Below the pieces are notes generated by a model. That model was not told where the DNA came from and ran no database searches. It saw only the letters and a program-made list of their open reading frames with translations. Of a stretch of DNA of 42,272 nucleotides, positions 17,545-26,384 are shown piece after piece. Origin of the DNA: JAFDVL01 sp043736395. GTDB lineage: Bacteria; Acidobacteriota; Blastocatellia; RBC074. Position 1 is the first letter of the stretch. Every line of letters begins with the position of its first letter. Where the stretch lies: positions 1 to 42,272 of the forward strand of contig JAYTCQ010000007.1 in NCBI GenBank assembly GCA_043736395.1, given 5' to 3'. The translations under genes were made by a program, and so were the position numbers.

Positions 17545-18517
17545 TGAAAATTTGCAAAGTCTGTGGCAACAAGACACGACTCGCGCCAGCCGCTCTGATT
17601 GTCTCTCATCTGAATTGCTGGTACGGGCAGGCGCAGACGACCTGAACGCCACTGAACGTGCGCGCCTTGCTCAACATTTATCGGGCTGCGCAGAATGTGC
17701 CATAGAATATCGAATTGTCCGCACTACGAAAGAATGGGCGACACAAGCCGTGGTCAATCATCCTGAAGTTTTCCCTGCGCGTGTGAATCCGGAACCATCG
17801 AATTGGTGGCAACGTTTCATTCCCTCGTTTGGTTTTCGACTACTTGCGGCTGGATTGACCGCAGCTTTATTGTTGCTGAGTGGGGGGCTTGGGTGGTGGC
17901 TCCTGGACATCCGGCAACAAAATCGCGCACTGCTCGCGCAACTTAGCCAAAAACAAAATGAAGCTGGCGAGATTGCCACGCTCAGAAATCGCATTGAAGA
18001 ATTACAACGTCCACAACCTACGCCGTCGCCGTTTCCGCAGCCGACAGCGTTGCCGTCACCGCCGGAACAAGATGCGTTGAAGGCGGAAATTGCAAAGTTG
18101 AAAAATGAGCTTGCAGCGTTAACGCGACCACAACTTGATGTGCCACAAATTGATATTGATCCGACGAATACCACTCGTAGTGCAACCGATGGAAAAAACG
18201 AAAATGCTTCAGTCGTTAATGTTCCTCCAACAGCCGCATCATTCACGATCAATTTACCCGGAGCTGGTAGTAAACCATTTCCAAATTACCTGATTGCAAT
18301 ATTGGATGCGAAAACAAACAAACAGGTTTGGGAAGCGCAACGAAAACAGGACAACGAAACTACGTTCACAATTACCTTGAATAAACAGGGGCTACCTGCT
18401 GGTAAGTACAAAATCAGGGTTTACGGACTGACAGCGAAGCAAAAAGAATTAATTGCTGATTATGAAGCTACGGTGAACTATTTGATAGCGCCTGCAACGT
18501 CAGGCAGTAAGCACTGA
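17531..18517 (+). CDS. Transmembrane zinc-finger anti-sigma factor
   Basis: A 328-residue membrane protein. Residues 1-60 form a zf-HC2 type anti-sigma domain with H49-x3-C53-x2-C56, which normally binds zinc and holds the sigma factor. One membrane helix runs at about 102-126. Beyond it lie a coiled coil (about 127-160), a proline-rich linker (about 162-180), a second short coiled segment and a C-terminal beta-rich domain from about 235 to the end (PNYLIAILDAKTNKQVWEAQ, LPAGKYKIRVYGL), placed outside the membrane. The ATG at 17531 overlaps the sigma gene by 14 bases. The outer domain is a likely sensor or target for the CHAT peptidase encoded next; this is inference from order and topology. 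Confidence 0.85.
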   Translation: MKFSDENLQSLWQQDTTRASRSDCLSSELLVRAGADDLNATERARLAQHLSGCAECAIEYRIVRTTKEWATQAVVNHPEVFPARVNPEPSNWWQRFIPSFGFRLLAAGLTAALLLLSGGLGWWLLDIRQQNRALLAQLSQKQNEAGEIATLRNRIEELQRPQPTPSPFPQPTALPSPPEQDALKAEIAKLKNELAALTRPQLDVPQIDIDPTNTTRSATDGKNENASVVNVPPTAASFTINLPGAGSKPFPNYLIAILDAKTNKQVWEAQRKQDNETTFTITLNKQGLPAGKYKIRVYGLTAKQKELIADYEATVNYLIAPATSGSKH

Positions 18518-18531
18518 GAGTAGGGGAGATA

Positions 18532-21500
18532 ATGAAGAACAAAACTTTTTTTCGTTATGATGCAGAGCGCTGGATGGCTAAGTTTAGGTTCGGCATAGTT
18601 CTCTTACTAGCGGGAATAGCAGTAATTTTTCCTTCGTCAGCCTTTCCACAAACTCCCGAAATCTTTCCTTTCAATCAAGAAGTCACGCGTGTCGTTACTG
18701 GTGGTCAAAAACAACGATGGCAGTTTTCGATGAATTCGGCACAATATTTTCAGTTAATTCTGGAAAAACTTGGACTTGATTTTCACCTTGTAGTGACTGA
18801 CCCCGATCAAAAAATAATTCTTGAGATGGATGCCGGTGAAGTCTCAATTGGAGAATTACAATTTTCAGTCGTCGCTTTCACGGCAGAAAAATCTGGGAAT
18901 TATTCTTTAGAAATTAGCGCCTCAGCTTCGCCCGAGTCTGGGCGTTACAGAATGAAATCCGCTGTCCCACGCCTTGCTACCGAAGCGGATCGTCAGCGCC
19001 TGAATGCTCATCAATTATGGCGCGAAGGGCTAAAACTACGGTCGCAATTCAAGACAGAGGCGCGACAAGCAGCCATTACAAAGTACGAAGACGCCTTGAA
19101 GATTTTGCAACAGCTGGCGGATGATCCATCTGCTGAGGCACTTACCTTTAATACGATTGCGACGATCTGGTACGACTTGACGAATGCCACGAAAGTTACA
19201 GAAGCGCTGAATCCGGCTCTCAAAATATGGCAAACACTTGGTCGCCATCGAGAAGAGGGGGTCACTTTGAGTGAGCTTGGACTCATCAATTACGTGAAAA
19301 ATGATTCCGGCAAGGCACTCGAATTTTATCAGTTGGCATTGGAGAAGCATCGTGCCGTCAAAGATATAATATTTGAAGGGGAAACGCTGAATCGCATCGG
19401 ATGGAATTACAATGCTAAAGGTGAAAGACGCAAAGCCATGGAATTTTATCTCAAAGCATTACAGTTGCGACGCGAGGCAGGCAACTGGGAAGGCGAGTCA
19501 GTCACACTAAATGATATTGGTCGCGCCTACGCTGCCCAGGGTGATTCTTTGCAAGCATTAGAGGCTTACCAGCAAGCCTTGAAATTACGTCCGCCTGAAC
19601 GCGAACCGGGAGGTGCGGCTAACGTCCTCAATAGAATTGGCATGGTTGTAACTTCTATTGGCGATTGGCAAAGCGCTTCGGATACTTACAATCAGGCACT
19701 CCTCTTAGCTCGAAAAGTAAACGATCGGCGCAATGAAGCAGCCATTGTCAACAATATTGGCGCGATGTTCAACCAATATGGAGATCAGTCGCGTGCTTTA
19801 CAACATTACGAACTAGCCTTAAAACTGAGTCGTGAAACGGGGATCCGGAGTGGGGAATCGACAATTCTTAACGCGATGGGAGTTACTTACATCAACTTGG
19901 GAGAATTCCAGCGTGCAGTTGAATTTCTAACGCAAGCTTTAGAGCTTCGACGAAAGCTCCGTGATATAACCGGTGAAGCCGAAACCTTAATGAATTTAGG
20001 ACTCGCCTATCAAAAACTAGGTGATCAGCAAAAAGCCCTGGATTATTCCCGGCAGTCGCTGGAGAAGTATCGTAGTCTCGGTGGTCGCCTTGAGGAAGCC
20101 CTTGTGCTGGATAACACCGCCAATAGCTACGCGGTATTAGGCGATACTCAAAAAGCGATTGCGACCTTTGAGCAAGCGCTTGGTGAACACCGCAAAGCTA
20201 AAAACATCAGACGGGAAGCGCAAACGTTGATTCGCCTGGGAAGTTTGCAATCACTGCAAGGAAATCTGGAAGAAGCGCGCCGACTAATTGCAGCAGGACT
20301 TACGCTTGGTGAAACCCTACGCAACCAAAATAGTAATCAGGATTTCCGCACAGCTTTTCAATCATTGGTTTCTGATCGGTATAAAGTTTACATTGAAGTG
20401 TTGATGGCAGGTCAGTCTGAGCCAAACAATATAGCTTTAGCATTGGAGGCCAGTGAGCGTGCAAGAGCGCGGAGCCTATTGGAATTATTGACCGAATCGC
20501 ATACGAACATCAGGCAGGGAATTGATCCCTCCTTGTTAGAGATGGAGCAATCATTACAGCAACGGCTCAATGCCAGAGCGGAAATTCAATCGCGCTTGCT
20601 GGGAGCCAAACATACCGAAGAGCAAGCGAAAACAATTGCGCTGGAAATTTCTGAGCTTGCATCACAGCTGCAAGAAACGGCGGCAAAAATTCGTCTTCTC
20701 AGTCCACGTTACGCCGCACTTCTACAACCATCTCCGCTCTCTCTGAAAGAAATACAGCAACAGGTTTTGGATGACGACACTTTATTGTTGGAATATTCAC
20801 TCGACAAAACACAAAGCTATTTATGGGCAGTTACCAACAAAACAATCCACAGCCTGACACTGGCAGGCGAACCTGAAATCAGAGCTGCAACGCAACGTTG
20901 GCTGGATCTCCTGCCAAAAAGCAAACAGCGGAAATATCAGCGTGAAGCTGAACTCGCCGCTGCCGAATTGAGTCGCCTGATTCTCAAACCAGCGGGGGCA
21001 TATTTGGGCAAAAAACGTTTAGTCATCGTGGCAGATGGCGCGTTGCAGTATGTGCCGTTTGGGGCATTGCCCGAATGCGGAATGGGGATTGCGGATTGCG
21101 GATCGTTGGCAGCTGCGCCTTCCGGGGAAATTGCAACCACCCGAATTGTTCCGAAATCCGCAATCCCCATTCCAAAATCCCCAATTCCCCTGATTGTCAA
21201 TCACGAAATTATCAGTTTGCCTTCGGCTTCCGTCATGGCCGTTCTGCGTGCTGAACTCAAAGGCAGAAAGCCTGCCGAAAAACAACTTGCAATTTTCTCT
21301 GATCCGGTTTTTCAGATCACTGATCCGCGCGTCCAACTGGTAAAAACAGGGGCCACAATTCAGCCTGCTGAAATCAATTCAATTTTGGCTTCCTCAAATC
21401 TTACACGAGCGGGAACAGAGTCAGGCATTGCATCGTTCGAGCGTTTATCTTTTACGCGTGTGGAAGCCGACGCGATTACGGAATTCACTACAAAACCGCA

Positions 21501-22014
21501 ACAGTTGAAGGCGCTCGATTTTGCTGCCAGCCGCCCCGCTGCGCTCAATGGTCAACTGGATAAATACCGCATAATTCATTTCGCGACACACGCCTTGCTC
21601 AACAGCCAGCATCCCGATTTGTCCGGCGTAGTCTTGTCACTGGTGGATGAAAACGGAAAACCCCAGGATGGTTTTTTGCGCTTGAATGATCTTTATAATT
21701 TGAAACTCAATGCCGACCTCGTAGTCCTTTCAGCGTGCAGCACGGCGCTGGGAAAAGACATTAAAGGTGAAGGCTTGGTGGGATTGACTCGTGGGTTTAT
21801 GTACGCCGGAGCTGCCCGTGTTGTCGCCAGTTTGTGGAATGTGAATGACGCCGCCACCGCCGAACTCATGAAAAATTTTTACCGTGCGATGTTGATTGAG
21901 AAACTGACACCTGCCGCCGCTTTACGATCCGCTCAATTGGCGATGTCGCGCGACCCTCGCTGGTCATCGCCATATTATTGGTCAGGTTTCGTCTTACAAG
22001 GCGAATGGCAATAA
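18532..22014 (+). CDS. Exported TPR-CHAT caspase-like peptidase
   Basis: An 1160-residue protein. An N-terminal hydrophobic segment (about residues 20-40, ending FPQT) predicts export. Residues ~42-145 form a beta-rich domain like those before TPRs in exported CHAT proteins. About ten TPR units of exactly 40 residues follow (~195-600), then a helical linker and the CHAT peptidase domain (~770-1160). The catalytic pair is visible: H1020 in HFATHALL and C1069 in LSACSTALG, followed by GFMYAGAARVVASLWNV. GGGGAG precedes the ATG, 14 bases after the anti-sigma gene. Residues ~849-885 are encoded by an inserted palindrome and interrupt the usual FGALPE...LIVNHEI join. The reading frame and catalytic residues are intact, so the enzyme may still work. 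Confidence 0.9.
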   Translation: MKNKTFFRYDAERWMAKFRFGIVLLLAGIAVIFPSSAFPQTPEIFPFNQEVTRVVTGGQKQRWQFSMNSAQYFQLILEKLGLDFHLVVTDPDQKIILEMDAGEVSIGELQFSVVAFTAEKSGNYSLEISASASPESGRYRMKSAVPRLATEADRQRLNAHQLWREGLKLRSQFKTEARQAAITKYEDALKILQQLADDPSAEALTFNTIATIWYDLTNATKVTEALNPALKIWQTLGRHREEGVTLSELGLINYVKNDSGKALEFYQLALEKHRAVKDIIFEGETLNRIGWNYNAKGERRKAMEFYLKALQLRREAGNWEGESVTLNDIGRAYAAQGDSLQALEAYQQALKLRPPEREPGGAANVLNRIGMVVTSIGDWQSASDTYNQALLLARKVNDRRNEAAIVNNIGAMFNQYGDQSRALQHYELALKLSRETGIRSGESTILNAMGVTYINLGEFQRAVEFLTQALELRRKLRDITGEAETLMNLGLAYQKLGDQQKALDYSRQSLEKYRSLGGRLEEALVLDNTANSYAVLGDTQKAIATFEQALGEHRKAKNIRREAQTLIRLGSLQSLQGNLEEARRLIAAGLTLGETLRNQNSNQDFRTAFQSLVSDRYKVYIEVLMAGQSEPNNIALALEASERARARSLLELLTESHTNIRQGIDPSLLEMEQSLQQRLNARAEIQSRLLGAKHTEEQAKTIALEISELASQLQETAAKIRLLSPRYAALLQPSPLSLKEIQQQVLDDDTLLLEYSLDKTQSYLWAVTNKTIHSLTLAGEPEIRAATQRWLDLLPKSKQRKYQREAELAAAELSRLILKPAGAYLGKKRLVIVADGALQYVPFGALPECGMGIADCGSLAAAPSGEIATTRIVPKSAIPIPKSPIPLIVNHEIISLPSASVMAVLRAELKGRKPAEKQLAIFSDPVFQITDPRVQLVKTGATIQPAEINSILASSNLTRAGTESGIASFERLSFTRVEADAITEFTTKPQQLKALDFAASRPAALNGQLDKYRIIHFATHALLNSQHPDLSGVVLSLVDENGKPQDGFLRLNDLYNLKLNADLVVLSACSTALGKDIKGEGLVGLTRGFMYAGAARVVASLWNVNDAATAELMKNFYRAMLIEKLTPAAALRSAQLAMSRDPRWSSPYYWSGFVLQGEWQ
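21079..21173. repeat. Palindromic element inside the CHAT coding region
   Basis: Arms 21079-21102 and 21150-21173 are reverse complements with one mismatch in 24 bases, around a 47-base centre. The arms are built of GGATTGCGG-like short repeats, unlike the surrounding codons, and resemble the intergenic palindromes of this window in design. The element with its flanks adds about 37 residues (CGMGIADCG to IPKSPI) and keeps the frame. Confidence 0.8.
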
Positions 22015-22130
22015 AAAGTGTACCGTAAACGTCTCGTTTGCGATTTCGAATAAAAATATTCAGCCATTCGTGAGAGAACTTTTCAACTGCTTACGTCATA
22101 ACTTTTGACAGCGTACTTCAAACAATCAAG

Positions 22131-22168
22131 AACTCCTCAAAAGTAAGGCCTTTTATCTAAAAGGAGTT
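22131..22168. promoter_or_regulatory. Hairpin in the leader of the di-haem oxidoreductase gene
   Basis: A two-part stem is visible: outer arms 22131-22137/22162-22168 (7 bp) and inner arms 22139-22143/22150-22154 (5 bp). It lies about 60 bases before the start codon and after the CHAT gene. There is no following T run, so it is more likely a leader structure than a terminator. A TTGACA at 22105-22110 lies just upstream but has no good -10 partner. Function unknown. Confidence 0.35.
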
Positions 22169-22226
22169 GTCGAGGTGTGTCTGCACTCTGTTACCTAAAC
22201 ACCGAAAAAAGTAGGGGGATAAAATC

Positions 22227-23819
22227 ATGATAAACGAAAAGAAATGGAAACTGACCGTCTTCATTTGTTGGATCGCAATCATTGTAGTGGTTGCTGTTCC
22301 GACTCTCGGGCAACTCGTAGATAAAACACGCGCACCAAACGTAGCGGATGCGGGCATTGCTAAATCTTTATCTGAACAAGTCGGCGCAGGACGTGGTGAT
22401 TGGATGACACCTGATTCGTCGTCATTCATCATTGTGCGTGACCCGTTCCGTTCGATTCGTCGGGGACGTCAATTATTTCAACGTAAATTTTCGCGCTCTC
22501 AAGGCTTGGGGCCGATGGTGAGTGATGGAGCAGGGGATGTGAATAATATTCTGGCCATCGGGGCCGGACTCTCTGACAGTTGTGCCGCGTGTCACGGGCG
22601 TCCACGTGGAGCCGCAGGCAGCGGCGGTGATGTCGTGACGCGACCCGATAGCCGTGATGCGCCACATCTTTTTGGCTTGGGCTTGAAAGAAATGTTGGCT
22701 GATGAAATCACAGCGGAATTGCGTTCAATTCGCACTCAAGCCATTAATAAAGCGCTTCAGAACCATCACGACGTCACGAAGCAATTAACCAGCAAAGACA
22801 TAAACTACGGTTCAATTACAGTTCGCAGCAATGGTGAAGTTGATACCTCTCAGGTCAAAGGCGTTGATGCTGATTTGCGCGTTCGACCATTTTTTGCTCA
22901 CGGCGGCAAGTTTTCAATCCGCGAATTTATTGTTGGCGCTTTCAATGATGAGATGGGATTGCAATCCGTAGACCCTGAATTAATGGCGGCGAGTAAAGGC
23001 GCGAAAATTATGACGCCTTCAGGTCTGACGATGGATGGAGCGTTGGATCAAGTCGCCGCTCCACCGACGGATGATGTCAATGCTGATCCTGATCACGATG
23101 GCATCACAAATGAAATTCCGACGAGCCTGATAGATCACTTTGAATTTTATTTGCTCAATTATTTCAAGCCCGCAGTTTATGAACAAAATTATGCGACTGA
23201 AGTCGGCAGCCGCCTCTTCGATCAAATCGGATGCGCGAAGTGTCACGTCCCTGATCTTAAAATTGAGCATGATCGTCGTGTCGCGGATATGGAAACGAAA
23301 TACGATCCTGAAAAAGGGATTTACAATAATCTTTTTGCGACAGCAATTCCGCTTTTTAAAGCGCTCAGTGATGACAGTGGTTATGCTTCGATGAAGCAAC
23401 CGAAAGGCGAATCGTTCGAAGTCAAAAATATTTTTACTGACTTCAAACGTCACGATGTCGGGCCGGGATTTTATGAAAGAAATTATGACGGTACGATGCG
23501 TAAAGAATTCATGACGACTCCGCTGTGGGGAGTCGGAACCACTGCACCGTATGGTCACGATGGACGCAGCATAAATCTCAAAGAGGTCATTCTAAGGCAC
23601 GGAGGCGAAGCGAAAAGGGCACGCGATACATTTGCCAAAATGCCGTATACCTTACAGCGGAATCTATTGGATTTTTTGAATTCCTTAGTCGTATTTCCGC
23701 CTGATGACACGGCCTCTAGTCTTGATCCGGGAAATCGTGCTGCGACGAATTTCCCGCAATTCGGGCACGGCAGCATTAAGCTCACGGTCTTATTTAATAA
23801 TCCGCAGGATATTGAATGA
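22227..23819 (+). CDS. Di-haem oxidoreductase, putative peroxidase or thiol oxidase (DHOR family)
   Basis: A 530-residue exported c-type cytochrome. Residues 9-28 form a signal segment. Two haem-attachment CxxCH motifs are present: CAACH at C119-H123 and CAKCH at C336-H340. The later YGHDGRSINLKEVILRHGGEA-like stretch (in two parts, GHDGRS and EVILRHGGEA) is characteristic of the di-haem oxidoreductase family (DUF1111). Residues near 280 include a DADPDHDGITNEIP-like acidic calcium-type loop. Family members sit in the periplasm and pass electrons; some are peroxidases, and the reaction here is not known. A purine-rich AGGGGG site precedes the ATG. It follows the CHAT gene by 212 bases, so it probably has its own control. 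Confidence 0.85.
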   Translation: MINEKKWKLTVFICWIAIIVVVAVPTLGQLVDKTRAPNVADAGIAKSLSEQVGAGRGDWMTPDSSSFIIVRDPFRSIRRGRQLFQRKFSRSQGLGPMVSDGAGDVNNILAIGAGLSDSCAACHGRPRGAAGSGGDVVTRPDSRDAPHLFGLGLKEMLADEITAELRSIRTQAINKALQNHHDVTKQLTSKDINYGSITVRSNGEVDTSQVKGVDADLRVRPFFAHGGKFSIREFIVGAFNDEMGLQSVDPELMAASKGAKIMTPSGLTMDGALDQVAAPPTDDVNADPDHDGITNEIPTSLIDHFEFYLLNYFKPAVYEQNYATEVGSRLFDQIGCAKCHVPDLKIEHDRRVADMETKYDPEKGIYNNLFATAIPLFKALSDDSGYASMKQPKGESFEVKNIFTDFKRHDVGPGFYERNYDGTMRKEFMTTPLWGVGTTAPYGHDGRSINLKEVILRHGGEAKRARDTFAKMPYTLQRNLLDFLNSLVVFPPDDTASSLDPGNRAATNFPQFGHGSIKLTVLFNNPQDIE

Positions 23820-23846
23820 AGCCGTCAGCGGTAAGGCGGTACGTTT

Positions 23847-23928
23847 TCGTTCAGAGTTCACGCTTCAGCGTGTTTTCCGCCAGCGAAGCGCGGCGGAAAA
23901 AGCAAACTGAAGTTTGAACTCTGAACGA
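23847..23928. repeat. Cloverleaf-like palindromic element
   Basis: The outer stem is 14 bp and perfect (23847-23860/23915-23928). Inside are a small palindrome around 23859-23872, a central 9-bp stem (23873-23881/23892-23900) and a second small palindrome around 23903-23916. It would fold into a cross with two side hairpins. It lies 28 bases after the di-haem oxidoreductase stop. Confidence 0.7.
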
Positions 23929-23993
23929 AGCGACACGCCCCGGACATTTGCTCAATTCCTGATTAATTAAATTTCTTATTTTGAAAATGACAA

Positions 23994-24031
23994 GGAGTTC
24001 AATTTTTACAGCCAGGCAAAAATTGAACTCC
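23994..24031. terminator. Hairpin between convergent genes, probable two-way terminator
   Basis: Arms 23994-24007 and 24018-24031 form a perfect 14-bp stem with a 10-base loop. The loop-side of each arm carries five T or A, so U-rich RNA is formed within the stem rather than after it. It lies between the convergent di-haem oxidoreductase and leuD genes, where a shared terminator is expected. No long T run follows, so efficiency is uncertain. Confidence 0.55.
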
Positions 24032-24065
24032 AGTTAAAATCTAAGTGATTGTTAGTAAATCTTGA

Positions 24066-24659
24066 TTAATTTGCAGCGCGACGCGCTTCAAAGTCGGTAA
24101 TTTTATCTTCGTGTTTCAGGGTCAAGCCGATGTCATCCAAGCCGTTTAGCAAACATTCCTTGCGAAACGGATCAACCTCAAAAGGAATGCTTAGGCCGTA
24201 ACTGTCGGTGATGGTTTGTGAAGGCAGGTCAATCGTGAGCTGGTAACCTTCATTCGCTTTCGTGCGTTGAAATAATTCTTCGACCTGCTCTTCAGAAAGC
24301 TTGATGGGCAGCATCCCATTTTTGAAACAATTGTTGTAAAAAATATCCGCGTACGATGGAGCGATGACGACCCGGAAGCCGTAATTATCGAGCGCCCATG
24401 GAGCATGTTCACGCGAAGAGCCACAGCCGAAATTCGCGCGCGTCACTAATATCGAAGCGCCTTTAAAGCGCGGCTGATTCAATTCAAAATCCGGATTCTC
24501 AGAACCGTCCGCATTGAAACGCCAATCAAAAAATAATGCGTCTTCAAAGCCTGTGCGTTCAATCCGCTTCAGAAATTGTTTGGGAATAATTTGATCGGTG
24601 TCTACGTTAACACGATCCAAAGTGCCGACGATGCCTGTGTGTACTGTATAAGGTTTCAT
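24066..24659 (-). CDS. leuD: 3-isopropylmalate dehydratase small subunit
   Basis: A 197-residue protein that pairs with LeuC to isomerise 2-isopropylmalate to 3-isopropylmalate in leucine synthesis. Typical features are TGIVGTLDRVNVDTDQIIPKQ near the N-terminus, GSSREHAPWAL (the swivelling-domain substrate loop), and FYNNCFKNGMLPI. Length is normal. The start at 24659 (MKPYTVH) is chosen by family alignment; the in-frame extension upstream runs through a palindromic element and is not part of the enzyme. The ribosome site is weak, as the leader is made of the repeat. It lies 84 bases after leuC and is probably co-transcribed. Confidence 0.95.
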   Translation of the reverse strand: MKPYTVHTGIVGTLDRVNVDTDQIIPKQFLKRIERTGFEDALFFDWRFNADGSENPDFELNQPRFKGASILVTRANFGCGSSREHAPWALDNYGFRVVIAPSYADIFYNNCFKNGMLPIKLSEEQVEELFQRTKANEGYQLTIDLPSQTITDSYGLSIPFEVDPFRKECLLNGLDDIGLTLKHEDKITDFEARRAAN

Positions 24660-24667
24660 AGAAATTG

Positions 24668-24743
24668 GAGATGTTAGATATTGGATGTTAGATGTTAGTG
24701 AATTAGGAAGCCAGCATCCAACATCTGGCATCCAGCATCTCTC
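24668..24743. repeat. Palindromic element in the leuC-leuD spacer
   Basis: Arms 24668-24698 and about 24711-24741 are diverged inverted copies built from GATGTTGGATGCTGG-like units. It fills the spacer completely: leuC stops at 24744 and leuD starts at 24659. The same family occurs at 40251-40344, also in the spacer of two co-directional genes. In the joint mRNA it would form a hairpin just before the leuD start. Confidence 0.7.
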
Positions 24744-26141
24744 TTAAAAATTCCTGACATCAACAAAATGCCCGGCAATCGCAGCTGCCGCAGCCATTGC
24801 TGGACTGACTAAATGCGTCCGACCGCCTGCGCCCTGACGACCTTCAAAATTACGATTGGAAGTCGAAGCGCATCGTTCGCCCGGTTTCAAAACATCTGGA
24901 TTCATCGCCAGACACATTGAACATCCAGATTCACGCCAATCGAATCCAGCGTCAGAAAATATTTTATCAAGTCCTTCTTCTTCCGCCTGTTGTTTGATGG
25001 CCTGAGAACCCGGCACGACCATCGCGTAAACTGTCGGAGCGGCTTTGCGACCTTTAATGACAGCCGCTGCGGCGCGTAAATCTTCAATTCGCGAATTCGT
25101 ACAAGATCCAATAAAGACGCGGTCAATATTCACTTCTTCAAGTGGCTGCCCGGCTTTTAAATCCATGTATTCCAAAGCCCGTCTCGCCGCCTTTTTAGAA
25201 TTTTCATCCGGCATCGCTTCAGGATCAGGAACCTGACCTGAGATGTCCGCGACCATTCCCGGCGAAGTTCCCCACGAAACCTGCGGAACCAAATCCGCAG
25301 CATTAATGTGCAATTCGCGATCAAAAACAGCGCCATCTTCCGTCGGTAATTTGCGCCATTCCGCAACAGCTTTTTCCCATGCTTCGCCGGTCGGTGCGAA
25401 TTCACGACCTTTTAAATATTCGTACGTTTTTTCGTCAGGAGCGATTAATCCGGCTCGCGCTCCGGCTTCGATGGTCATATTGCAAACGGTCATGCGCTCT
25501 TCCATCGAAAGCGCGCGAATCGCTTCACCCGCAAATTCAACGACGTATCCCGTCGCGCCGTCCGTGCCGATGGTGCGAATGATATACAAAATAATATCTT
25601 TCGCGGTAACGCCGACAGGTAATTTCCCATCCACTGAAATACGAAAATTCTGAGGCTTGGATTGTTGCAGACACTGCGTCGCCAGCACGTGTTCGACTTC
25701 GCTGGTACCAATGCCAAACGCGAGCGAACCAAACGCGCCATGCGTCGATGTATGCGAGTCGCCGCAGACAATCGTCATCCCCGGTTGCGTGTAGCCCAGC
25801 TCCGGCCCGATGACGTGAACGATGCCTTGTTGCTTGCTGTTCAGACCGTAAATTCTCAGCCCGAATTCCGCCGCATTTTTTTCCAGCGTATCAATCTGCG
25901 CCTTTGAAATCGGGTCAGTCACAGGAATGGAACGGCTCCAGGTTGGGATGTTGTGATCAACAGTCAGAATTGTCCGTTCAGGACGGCGTACGGTACGACC
26001 ATTCAACCGCAAGCCTTCAAAAGCTTGTGGGCTGGTAACTTCGTGAACCAAATGAAGATCAATATAGAGAATCGCGGGTTTCCCGTCTTCCTGATTGACC
26101 AAATGCTGATTCCAAATCTTATCGAAAAGCGTTTGTGCCAT
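24744..26141 (-). CDS. leuC: 3-isopropylmalate dehydratase large subunit
   Basis: A 465-residue aconitase-family enzyme. It shows TLFDKIWNQHLV at the N-terminus, VDHNIPT, CGDSHTSTHGAFG, the first cluster cysteine in FIGSCTNSR, and the other two in SGCSMCLAMN, which together hold a [4Fe-4S] cluster. Length matches the single-gene bacterial LeuC. AGGAAAA precedes the ATG. It works with LeuD, encoded next. No leuA, leuB or ilv genes are in the window. The 243 bases upstream to the glycosyltransferase stop are AT-rich and show no leader peptide or T-box that I can recognise. Confidence 0.96.
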   Translation of the reverse strand: MAQTLFDKIWNQHLVNQEDGKPAILYIDLHLVHEVTSPQAFEGLRLNGRTVRRPERTILTVDHNIPTWSRSIPVTDPISKAQIDTLEKNAAEFGLRIYGLNSKQQGIVHVIGPELGYTQPGMTIVCGDSHTSTHGAFGSLAFGIGTSEVEHVLATQCLQQSKPQNFRISVDGKLPVGVTAKDIILYIIRTIGTDGATGYVVEFAGEAIRALSMEERMTVCNMTIEAGARAGLIAPDEKTYEYLKGREFAPTGEAWEKAVAEWRKLPTEDGAVFDRELHINAADLVPQVSWGTSPGMVADISGQVPDPEAMPDENSKKAARRALEYMDLKAGQPLEEVNIDRVFIGSCTNSRIEDLRAAAAVIKGRKAAPTVYAMVVPGSQAIKQQAEEEGLDKIFSDAGFDWRESGCSMCLAMNPDVLKPGERCASTSNRNFEGRQGAGGRTHLVSPAMAAAAAIAGHFVDVRNF

Positions 26142-26384
26142 AAGTTTTTCCTGTTCAAAAAGTATCTAAGCTATGATGGAAATATACTTATGATCTTTTC
26201 CGAATCATAAATCAAATTAATAATTTAAATAAAGGGATAAATCAGGCGTAACGAGGATGAAGTCGCAATGATAAAGTTCAAATCTTCAAAGCCGAAGAAT
26301 CAATAGATAGCAAGATAGCAGTTCCTTAACTGTCGTGGGGACTCGCAAGTAAGGTGTGTACAATCCAATTTTAAGATAATAGGA

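Noticed and set aside
16981..22014. Possible type III-E CRISPR (Craspase-like) locus because of TPR-CHAT and a sigma factor
   Set aside because: No gRAMP effector, no Csx30/Csx31-like genes and no repeat-spacer array exist, and this CHAT protein is exported.
24660..24731. N-terminal extension of LeuD in frame
   Set aside because: It is encoded by the palindromic element, and LeuD proteins begin near the chosen methionine.
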